From assembly GCA_015143295.1 (NCBI GenBank), contig CM026565.1, forward strand, positions 11,840,041 to 11,904,040: a stretch of DNA of 64,000 bases, written 5' to 3'. Of the stretch, positions 34,179-45,601 are shown piece after piece. A program made the translations under genes and the position numbers. This stretch comes from Tetracentron sinense. Its lineage: Eukaryota > Streptophyta > Magnoliopsida > Trochodendrales > Trochodendraceae. The notes beneath the pieces are model-generated. The model had not been told where the DNA came from. It did no database searches and saw only the letters and a list, made by a program, of their open reading frames with translations. Position 1 is the first letter of the stretch. Each line of letters starts with the position of its first letter.

Positions 34179-34514
34179 TTATATATTGGAATTTGCTCAG
34201 CAACAATGGGCTTTGCAATATTCTTTACGGTCTTGCAGATTGCCTTGTCCAGATAAGGCCACATTGAAACACATATTTTCAATGAACTTGTTTAGCCAGT
34301 CAACACGATCATAATCTGGATTTTTCACCCAAAAGGGTATCTCAGGAAGCAACCGTTGCAAAGTTTGTGAGTCTTGCTCAACTAATGGACGAATTACAGG
34401 ATCATTAACATCACTGGGTTGGAAGTAGATGAAGAGATAATACCCAATCACGAGCCCAATAGAAATCCCCACTCCAAACCCGCAAAACCCCATTATAGTA
34501 CTCACGATACCCAT

Positions 34515-34810
34515 CTCAGATCTCCTTCAAATAACCCAAATCTTCACTTCTCTCTCTCCCTAAAACACACTTTCCTTGCTCTGTATCACCCAAACTCCAC
34601 TACCAAAACCAAAATTCCGAAAATTCAAAAAACCCCATCACCAATCTCCTCAAATACTCCCCAAATCACCGATCTATTGGAATCAGAAACACTCGAAAAA
34701 AAAAAAACGTACCCAATTATCCTTTCTAGATCTATCTTGTCAACCCCATAAAGGAGCATTTATGCAACCAATCTTCTCCTTCAACGCCCCCATTGGCCAT
34801 TGGATCCCAC
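34515..34810 (-). promoter_or_regulatory. Captured 5'UTR and probable promoter of the synaptotagmin gene
   Basis: Upstream of the synaptotagmin ATG (minus strand) is a purine-rich leader on the minus strand (GAGAGAGAAG-rich near 34540-34560). Beyond it are two CCAAT boxes (minus strand ATCCAATGGCCAATGG, near 34792-34807) and a TATA-like GCATAAATGC (34757-34766). Together these suggest that genomic DNA including promoter, not only a coding exon, was captured. Inference from motif order; no transcript evidence. Confidence 0.45.
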
Positions 34811-35419
34811 ACAACAGCTGTAAAAAGGAATTCAAACGCGGGGTTTGTCGGTAACGCCTCTATGGTGGGGTTGGATTCGTTAAAATCGCTCCAACTAGAT
34901 TGAATCTCATTCAAATTACGAAAACAAATATGCCCTAAACTGGAAAATTATCATCTTACTCTTAAACATTAATTATCTCATGGCTATTCTCCAGATTTTT
35001 TTTTTGAACTAAACATGCAATTCGATCAAATCGAGATAAACAAAAAACAGTATAAATAAACCAATTCTATCACAGTTAAAAAAAAAGGAGATCAAATGAG
35101 TAATCGAACATACCTTGGAGCTTTCTTCCTTCACAGTACAAACGGTAAAGAAACGACCTAGAAGAGGGATTTGGGAACTTGGAATGCAGAGAACTGAAGA
35201 AGACTTATCCGAGAGCTAGTTTAGTTTTGCTAAACTACCTAGAAGAGGGATTTGGGAAACACGATAGAGGTGGAATGAGATTTGTGCGGGAGCACTAAAT
35301 CTCATTAAACTCTCTTCTTTAAAGTGAACCATCTGATGCTCATTGAACGATCGTGATTAAAATTGCTGACCACATCCTTTAACAAGTTTAACGGAATGGA
35401 GTAGATAAACTATGAATAA
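34811..35419. other. Non-coding CACTA segment
   Basis: No gene seen. 'ctagaagagggatttggga' occurs twice (35158 and 35241), a local direct repeat about 80 bp apart. Confidence 0.4.
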
Positions 35420-35542
35420 GGACCGTGGTTATTTCCGAAAATTATATACCATGGTTAGTAGCCGTCGTTCATTTAACCATGGATAAAATCCATTGTTTTT
35501 TGTGTCTAGTTTGTGTTGTTTTTAACTCCTTTTCACGTAGTG
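35420..35542 (-). repeat. Right terminal region of the CACTA element
   Basis: Minus strand starts CACTACGTGAAAAGG, matching the CACTA superfamily terminus, followed by subterminal motifs including CCATGG and 'gttaaatgaa'. Related to the inner copy at 32085-32203 in the same orientation. A matching left terminus was not found. Confidence 0.75.
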
Positions 35543-36011
35543 TAATAAAGATCACTATACAAGACAAAGGAGAAAAGCTTGCTTAGTTGGTGAAATCTAT
35601 GGGAGTTTGTGTTAGAGACCAGGGTTCAAAACCCTTTGCCATCATTTTCTCTTCTTTTTCTCTTTTATTTCTCAAAACCCTAATCTCTCTCTCCTAATCC
35701 TATTCGTCCAATCTTAATCATCTTAGCCGTCCATCCTTACTTTTCAAAACCCTAGTTGGTTCAAAAACCCTAATCCCATCTCTTTTTCCTAAACTTAGCC
35801 ACCACCTTCTAGCCTAAATCTTAGGCACCTATATCACCAAACTCTAATCCTAGCCACCCATCTCATTTTCTTTCAAAACCCTAATCCCCTTCCATTTCTT
35901 ACATTCTTTCCTAATTTCTCTCCCATCCTAACAACTCACTTTTCAAAAGTGCAACCCTAATTTCTCATTTTCTCTACGAAATCCTTGCCGTCCATCCCAT
36001 CACACCCTCTT

Positions 36012-38380
36012 TGTAACGCCCCAAAATACCCCCTAGGAGTTTAGGGATATTTTAGGTGTCACACTGCGTACTTATCAAACCATCCTGTAATGCACAAGAT
36101 AAAATACAGTACTAACAACGATAATCAGAGCGCGGAAGCTAACATATATGCGGAAGCGTAAACGAATTTTCATTTCTTCTATTGATCCAAAATAGTATTC
36201 CAAGTTAACATAAATACAAGACATGTCTAAGTCTAAGGTGGACAGGCCCACCCATCAAAATATCAAAATACACAAGACCCTCTCATACTCTCCCCTCAAC
36301 AGTAGTCGAGGTATGGCCACACATCGAGGTCTCGGTCCGCCTGAGACTGTAATGGAATAGCCGGCTCTCTCTCCTCTATATACTCTTCCTCGACCCAAGG
36401 CTCCGGGTCGAGGGCTCCCTCAGTACCTGCCGACATGAAAGTACGGCTGAGCATGGAATACTCAGCGAGTACAAGCTACTAGCAAACCATAACAAAAATA
36501 AAACACACAATAGTAATATCATACAAGCAGTAATAGAAACATCACAAAAGGAACAGTATAAGGCATGATGCAATACAAGCATCCTGACATGCGTACATGA
36601 ATGCAAAAACGCCGATAAAACTTATGCTTGAAAACCCATGTCATGTCTCGGTATGCCTCGTGGAAATCATGTATGCATGCATGTGTGAATGCATGATCAT
36701 CATCTTGTAAACTTTCATCTTGTAACTTGTGAGCCAGAGGCTAGCACCCGAATCTCCCTGGGCTGCCAACCTCCTTGATATGCAATGCACGTGTGAGCCA
36801 GAGGTTAGTACCCGAATGTCCTTGGGCTACCAACCTCCTTGATATGCAATGTTTGGTTTTCTTGTGAGCCAGAGGCTAGCACCCGAATCTCCCTGGGCTA
36901 CCAACCTCCTTGACAATAGGTGATTTTTATTACTTGTTTAGTTTTCTTGTGAGCCAGAGGTTAGCACCCAAATTTTCCCTGGGCTACCAACCTCCTTGAC
37001 GTGCAATATTTTCTTGTTGTTTATTATATGCACATGCTCTTGAAATATCGGTTCATGCTATCATGCGTGCTCGTGTACGTGTCAATAGTGACAATCATGA
37101 TAATGAGGATAACCAAGATATGGCATTACAATTCAATTCATGATATGAACATAGGTAACTTAAGTAGTTTGCATAACATTTGATCAATTTATCATTTATA
37201 GGAACGCATGCATAAAACCCATTTCTATATTCTTCATTGAGATCATTTATTCATAGTTTAGGTATTTTGTCAAACACTTTCATACATTATTCCTTAGTAG
37301 TTTATCTCCTTTTTAATGCATATTTTCCATTCAATCACACAATGGTAAGTTTGTTATTTGTACAATGCCCATCCTCCATTTTCCAATCCACAACCCACAC
37401 ATCATACATCACACATTCGGCATCCAATCGCTGTATCCAACCTCCATCCAAGCATCCCTACCCTTTCTTTATCTTGTTTATCTTTATTATAGATGACACA
37501 TTTTGCAAGGAATAAAACATACTAACAAGAATCATATTTCCTAAGGAAAACCTAGATTTATTGCTAGGGTAAGTTAGTAGGGTGTACTAACCTTAGATCA
37601 AGGCTTGATCTTGAAGAAACCTTGAAATAAAAGCTCTATTTGGAAGGAGGAAGCCTTTGCTTGAAGGGGACTTGAGTTGGTGAAGAAACCTCTTTCAAAA
37701 ACGCCGTAGGATCGCTGCCCTAGCTTGGAGAATGAGTCCCCACACGAGCTTGAGCCTTGAACTTGAAGCAACTCGAGTTGGGGTGAGCTAGGGTTCTTAA
37801 ACCCCCCTTGATTTCCTTCTCAAAACCAAACCCTAGGTTAGAGCTTCCTTCTCTTCTCTCTCTATCTCTCAAAATCTCTCAAATGTTGTAAATGATCCCT
37901 AAGGCTCGGGCAAGCCTTAAGAAGAAAGGGTTTAACCCCCAAAAGACGAAAAAGCCCTTAATGAAATTTCTGCAAAATGCGAAGACCGAGCGATTGGTGT
38001 TTAAGACCGATCGATCGGTTGCCTACCGAGCGATCGGTTGATTGACCGAGATCTCGGTCAAAAATCAACTCTCTGGAAAATTTTCCCATACAAAAGTTTC
38101 GACCGTGCGATAGCTACCGATCGATCGGTTTTGGACCGAACGATCGCTGACTGGACCGAGCGATCGGTGCTCAGTATGTCTAGACTGTTTTGACCATATC
38201 TTTTGACTCGCTCGTCGGATTTCGACGATTCAACTTGCGTTGGGTTCGTCTTTTGAAAACGCACATTTCTGACATTTCGGAATTTCCGATTTCTCTCTTA
38301 GTTATTAATTAGACTATGAGGAAAGCCAATTAGCTATGAAAACAATATTCATTAAGTACAGAAAAATCCGGGGTGCTACA
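36012..38380 (-). repeat. Solo gypsy LTR H (2369 bp) with 5-bp target duplication
   Basis: Plus-strand reading starts TGTAACGCCCC and ends CGGGGTGCTACA, flanked by CTCTT on both sides (36007-36011 and 38381-38385). The other LTR of element D has the uninterrupted site with a single CTCTT (44916-44920). It contains four 'gagccagaggctagcaccc' subrepeats (36726-36995), the GGCTGAG hairpin (36445-36467) and a palindrome array (37985-38168). No internal gypsy sequence is present, so it is a true solo LTR formed by LTR-LTR recombination. Confidence 0.95.
37985..38168 (-). promoter_or_regulatory. Palindrome array of solo LTR H, 8 units
   Basis: Units such as ACCGATCGATCGGT and ACCGAGCGATCGGT, four either side of the spacer (minus strand TTTGTATGG...AGAGAG). 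Same layout as LTR E and copia-3. Confidence 0.8.
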
Positions 38381-39082
38381 CTCTTTCTCTCTGAACCCTA
38401 ACTATGATCCTATATAACCTACACCATCTCTTCCTCTAAGAAAGGGTTCCTTCCCCCCTAACTTCTCTTCTCATCTCTCTCTCATTTCTCAATCCCTTTT
38501 CTCTCTCTCTCTCTCTCTCGCCCCACTCTCTATCATCTAACCTCTTCTCTCTCACCTACGAATCTTTGGTTCTCTCTCTATCACTCGGTATATCTCCATC
38601 TTTGGTGACTCTTGCAAAGGAAGGAGAAAAATAAAGAAAGTGAAGAAGAAAGCTCTCCATCTCACCATTTTTATAGCTTTACTTTCGAATGTTCTTGCAA
38701 TTTCTTTGTCTTCAAGTGTTGTAAGTACTTTTTAATTTAATGAATCATTTTAAATAAATGTTAGTTTTTTTTTTCTCATGTTTAATTATGTTTTATGCTT
38801 GTTTCATGGATAGTGGTAGACCTTAATAATTTCTCAAACAAAAGTATTTTTAAAAAATCCCATTATTCCATCATTCTCACCACTCCACCATTTTAATCTT
38901 TTCTTTATTTTATTATTTTTATTATTTTTATTTTCTTTATTGCACTAACTAACTAACCCCGAGTGAGGATTCGGCATCCGACACAAGCCCTATACCATTC
39001 TCATATGTATGCAGGATTTGGATTAAATTAAAGTATTGAAGTAGGGTGATTCGTTTCAACGACCGAAAAACCCACTTTCAAA

Positions 39083-39096
39083 TGGCGCCGTTGCCG
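39083..39096 (+). other. Primer binding site of element D
   Basis: TGGCGCCGTTGCCG, the primer-site signature of Athila-type gypsy elements, three bases after the LTR end. Confidence 0.9.
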
Positions 39097-40830
39097 CTCG
39101 GGTGAAGGAAGTACATAAAGAAAGAAGAAAAATTTTCAGCAAAAAAAGAAAAAAAACAGCAAGGGATTTGGGATCCCCTTCTTCTCTTTCTTTTCTACTT
39201 GGTTATTTTTATTTATTTATTATTATTATTTTTTTAAGCCTCGGATGGCCGAGTGCAACTTGTAATAATTTAGGACTTTCTACATTTTTTTTTTAATTAT
39301 TATTTTTAGATATGTGTTCAAGGGCTTAGCAACCCTTGAGGAAAAAAAAAAGAGCAAAAAAAAAAAGAAAAAAGTGTTAGGTTTAGATTTACATTCTGTT
39401 TTTTTTTTAGGTGATTAGTATTTTGGGAATTATTGCTTTTGGAGACTTTTCAAATAAGAATTTGGTTAAGTTTAGGCATTTTCCCATATCTTTTAGAGAT
39501 TTAGCATATTTTTTTGGAAATTTCTAATTTTCAAAAAAAATTTCTAAATCCAACTAAATCTTTATAGTGGAAAAAGTCTATCTTTAACACAATTCCATTT
39601 TGGGAAGTTTACCCTGCCAAAACTTGAGGGAAAATTTAGAATTAGTAGTTCCCTACTTTAGGAAACTATTAAGTTTGAATTAAAACCTAAATTTGGAAAT
39701 TAATTAATCTGCCTAATTAACTGAATGTTGTGTGCAACCCCTTAAAGGCAGCCACCTTCCAAAAATAATTCTCAATCACGTGACCTATATTTTATTGTGC
39801 ACTAACTTGTGCGCAGGGAAGGAGTGTGAGTAGGGAGTACTAGCTCGGAGTGGGCCCAAGCCCATTACCCCTCCCTACCTCACGGAGGCGACCCCGTGGC
39901 ATAGCCCACGGGTAGGTACGTGTTCTATACCTCGCTTGAAAGCGATCCCGGGTGTTGATTGAGCATCTAGGTGGTGATTGTTTATTTGCTTTTTCGAACT
40001 GCGTGGATCGCCGAAAAATACATTAATTAAAGAGCAAACCCAACTCTACTTGAAACTGGTGGGATTTCATCACCCACCTCATCATTCCAGCTGTGTGAAC
40101 CCAAAAGCAATTTAATAAAATGAACCAAGATTTAGAGCCAAATTTAGCTCGGTGTTCATAGGACCATCACAAAATCAGTGAATCCTTCATTCTTGAGTCG
40201 AATAAGACCACGAGTGTGGGTCCTTGTTTCCTAACATACCCACAGGTCACTACTACTTTCGTATACTGAGCTCTTAAGTGGCCTCCTCAAAATCTTGTTG
40301 GTTAACTGTGCTTGTTGACTTAGGAACACAATCTAGCCCAAGTTATTCTTCGGGAATACACTTGTCAAACTACTTGACTGATCCGGCTAGTCTGGGACGT
40401 ACTTAAGCTTGCCATTGTGCGACACGTCTGTCTAGGCTACGGATTCTCTTGTAGTTAACTCGTGTTAGTACTGGAAGGTTAGCTTGCGAGTGAAACCTTT
40501 GTGAGAACCCTAGAGTGCAAGTTAGTCCGGCGGATTAAACAAGATAAAATCAGTGGTTCCGCTCACTGTCATAACCAGCTTGCCAACATAGATAAAAAGA
40601 TAAAGCCCAGAAAACTGTTGATTGTTTAGCTTTGGCTTAGGGTTATCTTTGTGATCTTTGTGCATCATATAGAGTCATTCAGGTTCCTTTGGCAACTTTT
40701 TGCTAGGTCTTAGGCGTGTTTCTTCAAATATATGCCCAGTTGGGTTCAGCCCATCAACGTTTGATTCGATCTGAGAGTCATTCAAATCCAGGAATTAGCC
40801 TCAGCTTCCTTCACCTTCCTCATCCTTTCC
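39097..40830 (+). other. Element D leader, non-coding
   Basis: 1.7 kb with poly(A)/poly(T)-rich stretches (39110-39370) and no recognised coding domain. The segment 39830-39960 contains several local inverted matches around 'ccgtggcatagcccacggg'. The retrotransposon gag core normally found here is absent. Confidence 0.5.
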
Positions 40831-41997
40831 ATGGCAGCATCAAGGCCTCTTATTGAGACTTATGCAAATTTCTATAGCCAAAGTTTCTATTGCCATGACT
40901 CCTATAACCCAAATTCCTATTGCCAAACTTATCATCCGGATACTTGGAATCATCATTCTAATTTCTCTTGGGAGCAAGAGTCTGTTCCACAATAGCAACC
41001 ATACCATAGCACATATCATTCCGGGTTTAACCAATCCGATATACAGTATGATGGACAGTACTCACAGTCATTGTACCAACAATTCACCCAAAATTCTTAT
41101 TTTGACCAACAAAGCGCCCTCCCAACTCCTCAGTCCTACAATGATTATACATTGATGAGCTCTAATTGTGAATTGTTACCTGAGCTTCCCTTCTTTGCAC
41201 CTCCACAGTCTACTCCTAAACCTGGTCTAGAAGACCTTCTCTCCCAGTTTATGACCAGGCAAGAACAAGCCCTTCAACGTCTAGAACAACGTCTAGATCA
41301 AATAGAAGCTGAGAGCGAGATAGGTAACTTCCCAAGCCAAACAATTGAACAGGAGATAGTTTTTGAAGTCGAATTACAGTCAAAGAACTAGAATTTTCAG
41401 GGAGAGATCCAAGCTGATACTCCCCTCTGTTCAGGCAAAACTATTGATATAGGAGTACCACCATCCTTGCTGCCCTCAAAAGCACCACCTTCTAACCTTA
41501 GATCAGAGAATCCCAATTTCACATCCAACTCTAATGCTTCTACATCTGTACCCAAATCTGATATTCCTGTGCAGATACCTCAGGCTGAGGACAAGCCCAT
41601 TTGTCCGTTGAAACCACCTTTCCCAGAAAGGCTTGTTTAGAATAATCGGGACCAAAAAATTTTAGAGATCAAAGAAGTCTTGAAAAACTTACCAATCAAT
41701 ATCCCGTTCAAGCAGATTCCACACTATGCGAAGTTCCTCAAAGACTTATGCATAGTCAAGCTGTGTACACAAGCATCTAAGGATCTATTTCTAGTGGAAA
41801 AGGCCACTGTGTTCAAATTCAAGGATCCTGGAAGCCCTACCATTCAATGCATCATAACAAACGATTTCATCTGTACGACTTTGCTAGTCCTAGGAGCTAG
41901 TATGCATCTCTTGAGTTTCTCAGTCTATCAACCGTTAGGCTTAAAGGACATACAACCTACGGGGGTCATTCCAAAGCCACTGGTTAGTGTTGGTTGA
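40831..41997 (+). pseudogene. Element D gag C-terminus and protease-like region (Athila type)
   Basis: From the ATG at 40831 a Tyr/Ser/Gln-rich segment (broken by a stop at about 40996) leads to 'GLEDLLSQFMTRQEQALQRL', the usual gag C-terminal helix of Athila-type elements, ending at 41391. After further stops, 41680-41997 reads 'NIPFKQIPHYAKFLKDLC' and 'LVLGASMHLLSFSVYQPLGL', matching the Athila protease region where 'LDLGASVNLLP' is expected; the catalytic Asp is Val here. Not functional. A pre-integration gag core and polymerase are missing. Confidence 0.75.
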
Positions 41998-44431
41998 GAT
42001 TGATCTTATCTATCCTCTCTGTGAAGACTGATGACCTACTCAGTCTCTCCGTGTTTCCAACTTGTTTCGGGGTGCATTTATGTACCCCCTTTGTGTCTGG
42101 CTGAAGACGTTAAAGTTAGCACTGTCGGAAAGGCAATTCCGAGATTCATGAGTCGCATGATTATCTTGCATATATTTTGGCACAATTTTTCAGGTTGTAC
42201 GGGTCTCATTACTTTTGCAGATACCTACCAGTGTACAATTTCAGCCAAGCTGGTAATACCCTTCCTCAACTTTTGCATCTTGTAGTCGACAGTCATATCT
42301 TTTTGTCTCGGTCATAAGCACTGAGGACGGTGCTATCTTTTGTTTGGGGGTGGTATTTTCCAAAACTCATGTTTTCCCTTTGAAAAAAAAAAAAAACAAA
42401 AAAATGTTTTCTTTTGCTAACTCTTTGGAGCTTTAGAGACTGTGAAAGCTTCCGGCCTGTCCCGTAGGCCGCTTAGGAGGTAGAACTCTGGGTTTTACGG
42501 GTAGGATATATAGGTTTATTTTCTTTTTATTAAAAAAAAAAGAAAAAAAAAAGAGAGTTTTTCTAGTACTTTCAAAAATGTTTTCAAGTAACTTTACAAT
42601 GATGAGACCAAAACTAACCGTTAGTCTACTTATTGAAAGGGATGTCATCTTTTGAAATACAAGTTAGCACTTAGTTCAGTACTACTTTGGATTGAGATGT
42701 TTAGAAAATTCAGATTCGGCACAAATTGCACAAAATCAACATCAGAGTCATCCAAAGTTTAGATTCTCTAGAGATCCTAGAAGAATATTTGTGGAGACCT
42801 AACCCAGTGAGCTTTTGAGCATTTTATCATTTCAGAGGGTTATACAAAGATTCCGAGTCACAAGTTGACTCACAATTTCTTCCAGCCCACACATATTCCT
42901 TTGAGAGATCTCATTAATTCTTAATTTGATCATTAAACTTGGAACGACATCAAACATTGGGTCATTACAAAAGAACTTTCTCTGTATCCATTCAAGACAT
43001 TAGACATGCTAGTGCAACCCTAGAAAATGATATAGGCCATGTTGGTAGCCTTTCAGACTTTTTAGCTCACCTAACTTTTACATCTGTAGAAAACCCTTTT
43101 GAGCCTTTAATGAAAACCTTTTCTTGTCAACCCATTAACCGAAAACCCAATCTAGATAATAAATATGACTCGCGACCCTATTTCTAAGAAGGATAAAAGA
43201 GTAAGTGGTATGGGTATACCATGAAAGATAGAAATTAAGAAGGAAAGAAAAACCAAGTGAGTTCAAACTAGAAAGAAAATATGGAAAGCTGAAAAACAAT
43301 ATTGAGCAATCTCAAAAAGGTCAAAAAATGAAAGAAGGAAAAGAAAAAGGAACTGGTGTTACTCCCTCAGGAAAAATTGTAAAAAATATTGAGATATCCT
43401 CTCAGAACTTTGAATCCCTGTGTCCCTTTTTTTTTCTAAACCAATCCCAAGCCTCAATACAACCTAGTAAAGTCCTACTTGATTATGGGTTAGCACAATC
43501 ATAGGATGTGGAGAATGGAGAAAGAGAAACTATAGAGTTTGATCTAACGTTCCCGAGTGACATGATATTCCTATCATGAGATCTTTTGATTTTATAATGT
43601 CCTCCATTCTAGACAAAATATGTGAGAAATTTGCATGTTTCTATCAACATATCTCCTCACATATAACTTGAGAGAATAGAAATAAAACCATTTCCGAGTG
43701 ATTCATTTCTGAGTGGTATACAAGTGAGAATTGAGGTCAAGACATACAATCTTAGAGGTGATCTGAAAATCTTTGCTGCCGAACAATGATGATGTTGAGC
43801 ACACACACATGCTGAATCTGACTTTTCTTTGTGCTGATTATCCATCTATATTCTTGCTGAAACTTACTGACTGAGTTCTAACTTGTAAATATTTTGTTAC
43901 ATCCTTGAAATCATTTGACAAACGGAGTTTTCTCTGAGTAATGAGAAACAGTGTGTAGCATGTGCCAAATCCTTTCAAGCTCCATTTTTTCGCATTAATT
44001 GCTAAGGACTAGCAATATGCTGGTTGGGGTTTGTGATATTCGCTTAAAAGTGTTTGTTTTCACGATTATCCTTTGAGAATTATTGAACTCTCCTATGTAA
44101 AACTTTTATCTTTACAAACTTTTCTACGTAAGAGTTTTATCAATTGCATAGAACACACTTTTCTAGTCAAAATTGTGTATTTGCATAGTTTAAACACATT
44201 TATGAAAGTCTCGATACTGAGCCATTTCGATGAACTCTCATTACGTATTTTAACTATCTCAGGAACCCTAACTGGACGATTTTCAAGGACTGGAGGCTGT
44301 AGTTCAGCATCAAAGCCCATTACCAAAGACTAAAGAGCCAACAGGCTATACCAAGTAGATGCAGGCCAAGTGTGGGCTAAGCCAAAAGATCACAATTACA
44401 GAATGAGGCCTAGGGAGCTGAAGAATTGATT
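41998..44431 (+). other. Element D non-coding 3' region
   Basis: 2.4 kb without recognisable domains. It begins with a pyrimidine-rich stretch after the protease-like frame and contains A-rich runs (42385, 42530). Short ORFs here look random. Confidence 0.5.
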
Positions 44432-44447
44432 ACCAAGAAAGAGGACT
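44432..44447 (+). other. Putative polypurine tract of element D
   Basis: ACCAAGAAAGAGGACT immediately precedes the TGAGTAATAAAG start of the 3' LTR. Confidence 0.65.
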
Positions 44448-45601
44448 TGAGTAATAAAGATCACTATACAAGACAAAGGAGAAAAGCTTGCTTAGTTGGT
44501 GAAATCTATGGGAGTCTGTGTTAGAGACCAGGGTTCAAAACCCTCTGCCATCATTTTCTCTTCTTTTTCTCTTTTATTTCTCAAAACCCTAATCTCTCTC
44601 TCCTAATCCTATTCGTCCAATCTTAATCATCTTAGCCATCCATCCTTACTTTTCAAAACCCTAGTTGGTTCAAAAACCCTAATCCCATCTCTTTTTCCTA
44701 AACTTAGCCACCACCTTCTAGCCTAAATCTTAGGCACCCATATCACCAAACTCTAATCCTAGCCACCCATCTCATTTTCTTTCAAAACCCTAATCCCCTT
44801 CCATTTCTTACATTCTTTCCTAATTTCTCTCCCATCCTAACAACTCACTTTTCAAAAGTGCAACCCTAATTTCTCATTTTCTCTACGAAATCCTAGCCAC
44901 CCATCCCATCACACCCTCTTTCTCTCCGAACCCTAACTATGATCCTATATAACCTACACCATCTCTTCCTCTAAAAAAGGGTTCCTTCCCCCCTAACTTC
45001 TCTTCTCATCTCTCTCTCATTTCTCAATCCATTTTTTTTTTCTCTCTCTCTCTCACCCCACTCTCTATCATCTAACCTCTTCTCTCTCACCTACGAATCT
45101 TTGGTTCTCTCTCTATCTCTCAGTATATCTCCATCTTTGGTGACTCTTGCAAAGGAAGGAGAAAAAGAAAGAAAGTGAAGAAGAAAGCTCTCCATCTCAC
45201 CATTTTTACAGCTTTACTTTCGAATGTTCTTGCAATTTCTTTGTCTTCAAGTGTTGTAAGTACTTTTTAATTTAATGAATCATTTTAAATAAATGTTAGT
45301 TTTTTTTTCTCATGTTTAATTATGTTTTATGCTTGTTTCATTGATAGTGGTAGACCTTAATAATTTCTCAAACAAAAGTATTTTTAAAAAATCCCATTAT
45401 TCCATCATTCTCACCACTCCACCATTTTAATCTTTTATTTATTTTATTATTTTTATTTTCTTTATTGCACTAACTAACTAACCCCGAGTGAGGATTCGAC
45501 ATCCGACACAAGCCCTATACCATTCTCATATGTAGGATTCAGATTAAATTAAAGTATTGAAATAGGGTGATTCGTTTCAACGACCGAAAAACCCACTTTC
45601 A
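44448..45601 (+). repeat. 3' LTR of element D (uninterrupted)
   Basis: Starts TGAGTAATAAAGATCAC, ends CCCACTTTCA. Carries the pre-insertion site of solo LTR H at 44916-44920. Four exact AAACCCTA motifs lie at 44584, 44656, 44674 and 44785, followed by CT-rich sequence. Confidence 0.9.

Larger units (their letters stand above)
33411..34514 (-). pseudogene. Captured synaptotagmin N-terminal fragment (SYT1-like, broken)
   Basis: Plant synaptotagmins tether the ER to the plasma membrane. On the minus strand the piece starts at the ATG at 34514 with an N-terminal membrane segment (GFGVGISIGLVIGYYLF), then 'VRPLVEQDS'-like sequence, 'LLPEIPFWVKNPDYDRVDW', and after a 10-bp insertion near 34262-34273 'WPYLDKAICKTVKNIAKP' in a shifted frame. 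It continues past a retroposon (33831-34178) with the SMP domain: 'YKIESVEFEALTLGSLPPTF', 'KATVQVVDLQVF', 'KIFVSLMEKPHVDFGLKLLG', and after a second frameshift 'IPGLYRFV'. The C2 domains are absent. The apparent N-terminus 'MTEGKDKG' upstream of the SMP part is retroposon sequence. No host introns are evident. Identification is firm; it cannot be functional. Confidence 0.9.
27551..35542 (-). mobile_element. CACTA (En/Spm) transposon carrying a synaptotagmin fragment
   Basis: Contains a minus-strand CACTA transposase gene (27776-31342) and, at its right end, the terminus whose minus strand reads CACTACGTGAAAAGG. A second, degraded copy of this ~120-bp terminal region lies inside at 32085-32203. 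Between the two copies is a captured synaptotagmin piece. The left terminal repeat is not found, so the left end is probably truncated; the boundary at about 27551 is approximate. The right end overlaps the first two bases of the LTR of element D. Confidence 0.8.
35541..39080 (+). repeat. 5' LTR of element D (contains solo LTR H)
   Basis: Starts TGTAATAAAGATCAC and ends CCCACTTTCA. Without H (2369 bp plus 5-bp duplication) it is about 1166 bp and nearly identical to 44448-45601. It is rich in AAACCCTA and CT tracts and has a CT microsatellite near 38500. Confidence 0.9.
35541..45601 (+). mobile_element. Element D, Athila/Tat-like LTR element lacking polymerase
   Basis: Two nearly identical ~1.15-kb LTRs (35541-39080, enlarged by solo LTR H; 44448-45601) flank a 5.4-kb internal region with an Athila-type primer site (TGGCGCCGTTGCCG) and a polypurine-rich tract before the 3' LTR. 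Coding sequence is limited to a gag C-terminal-like segment and a protease-like segment (40831-41997). No RT, RNase H or integrase motif is present. It sits in copia-1 3' LTR sequence on the right; on the left it abuts the CACTA terminus with no matching target duplication (cgtag versus gagtc). Confidence 0.85.
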
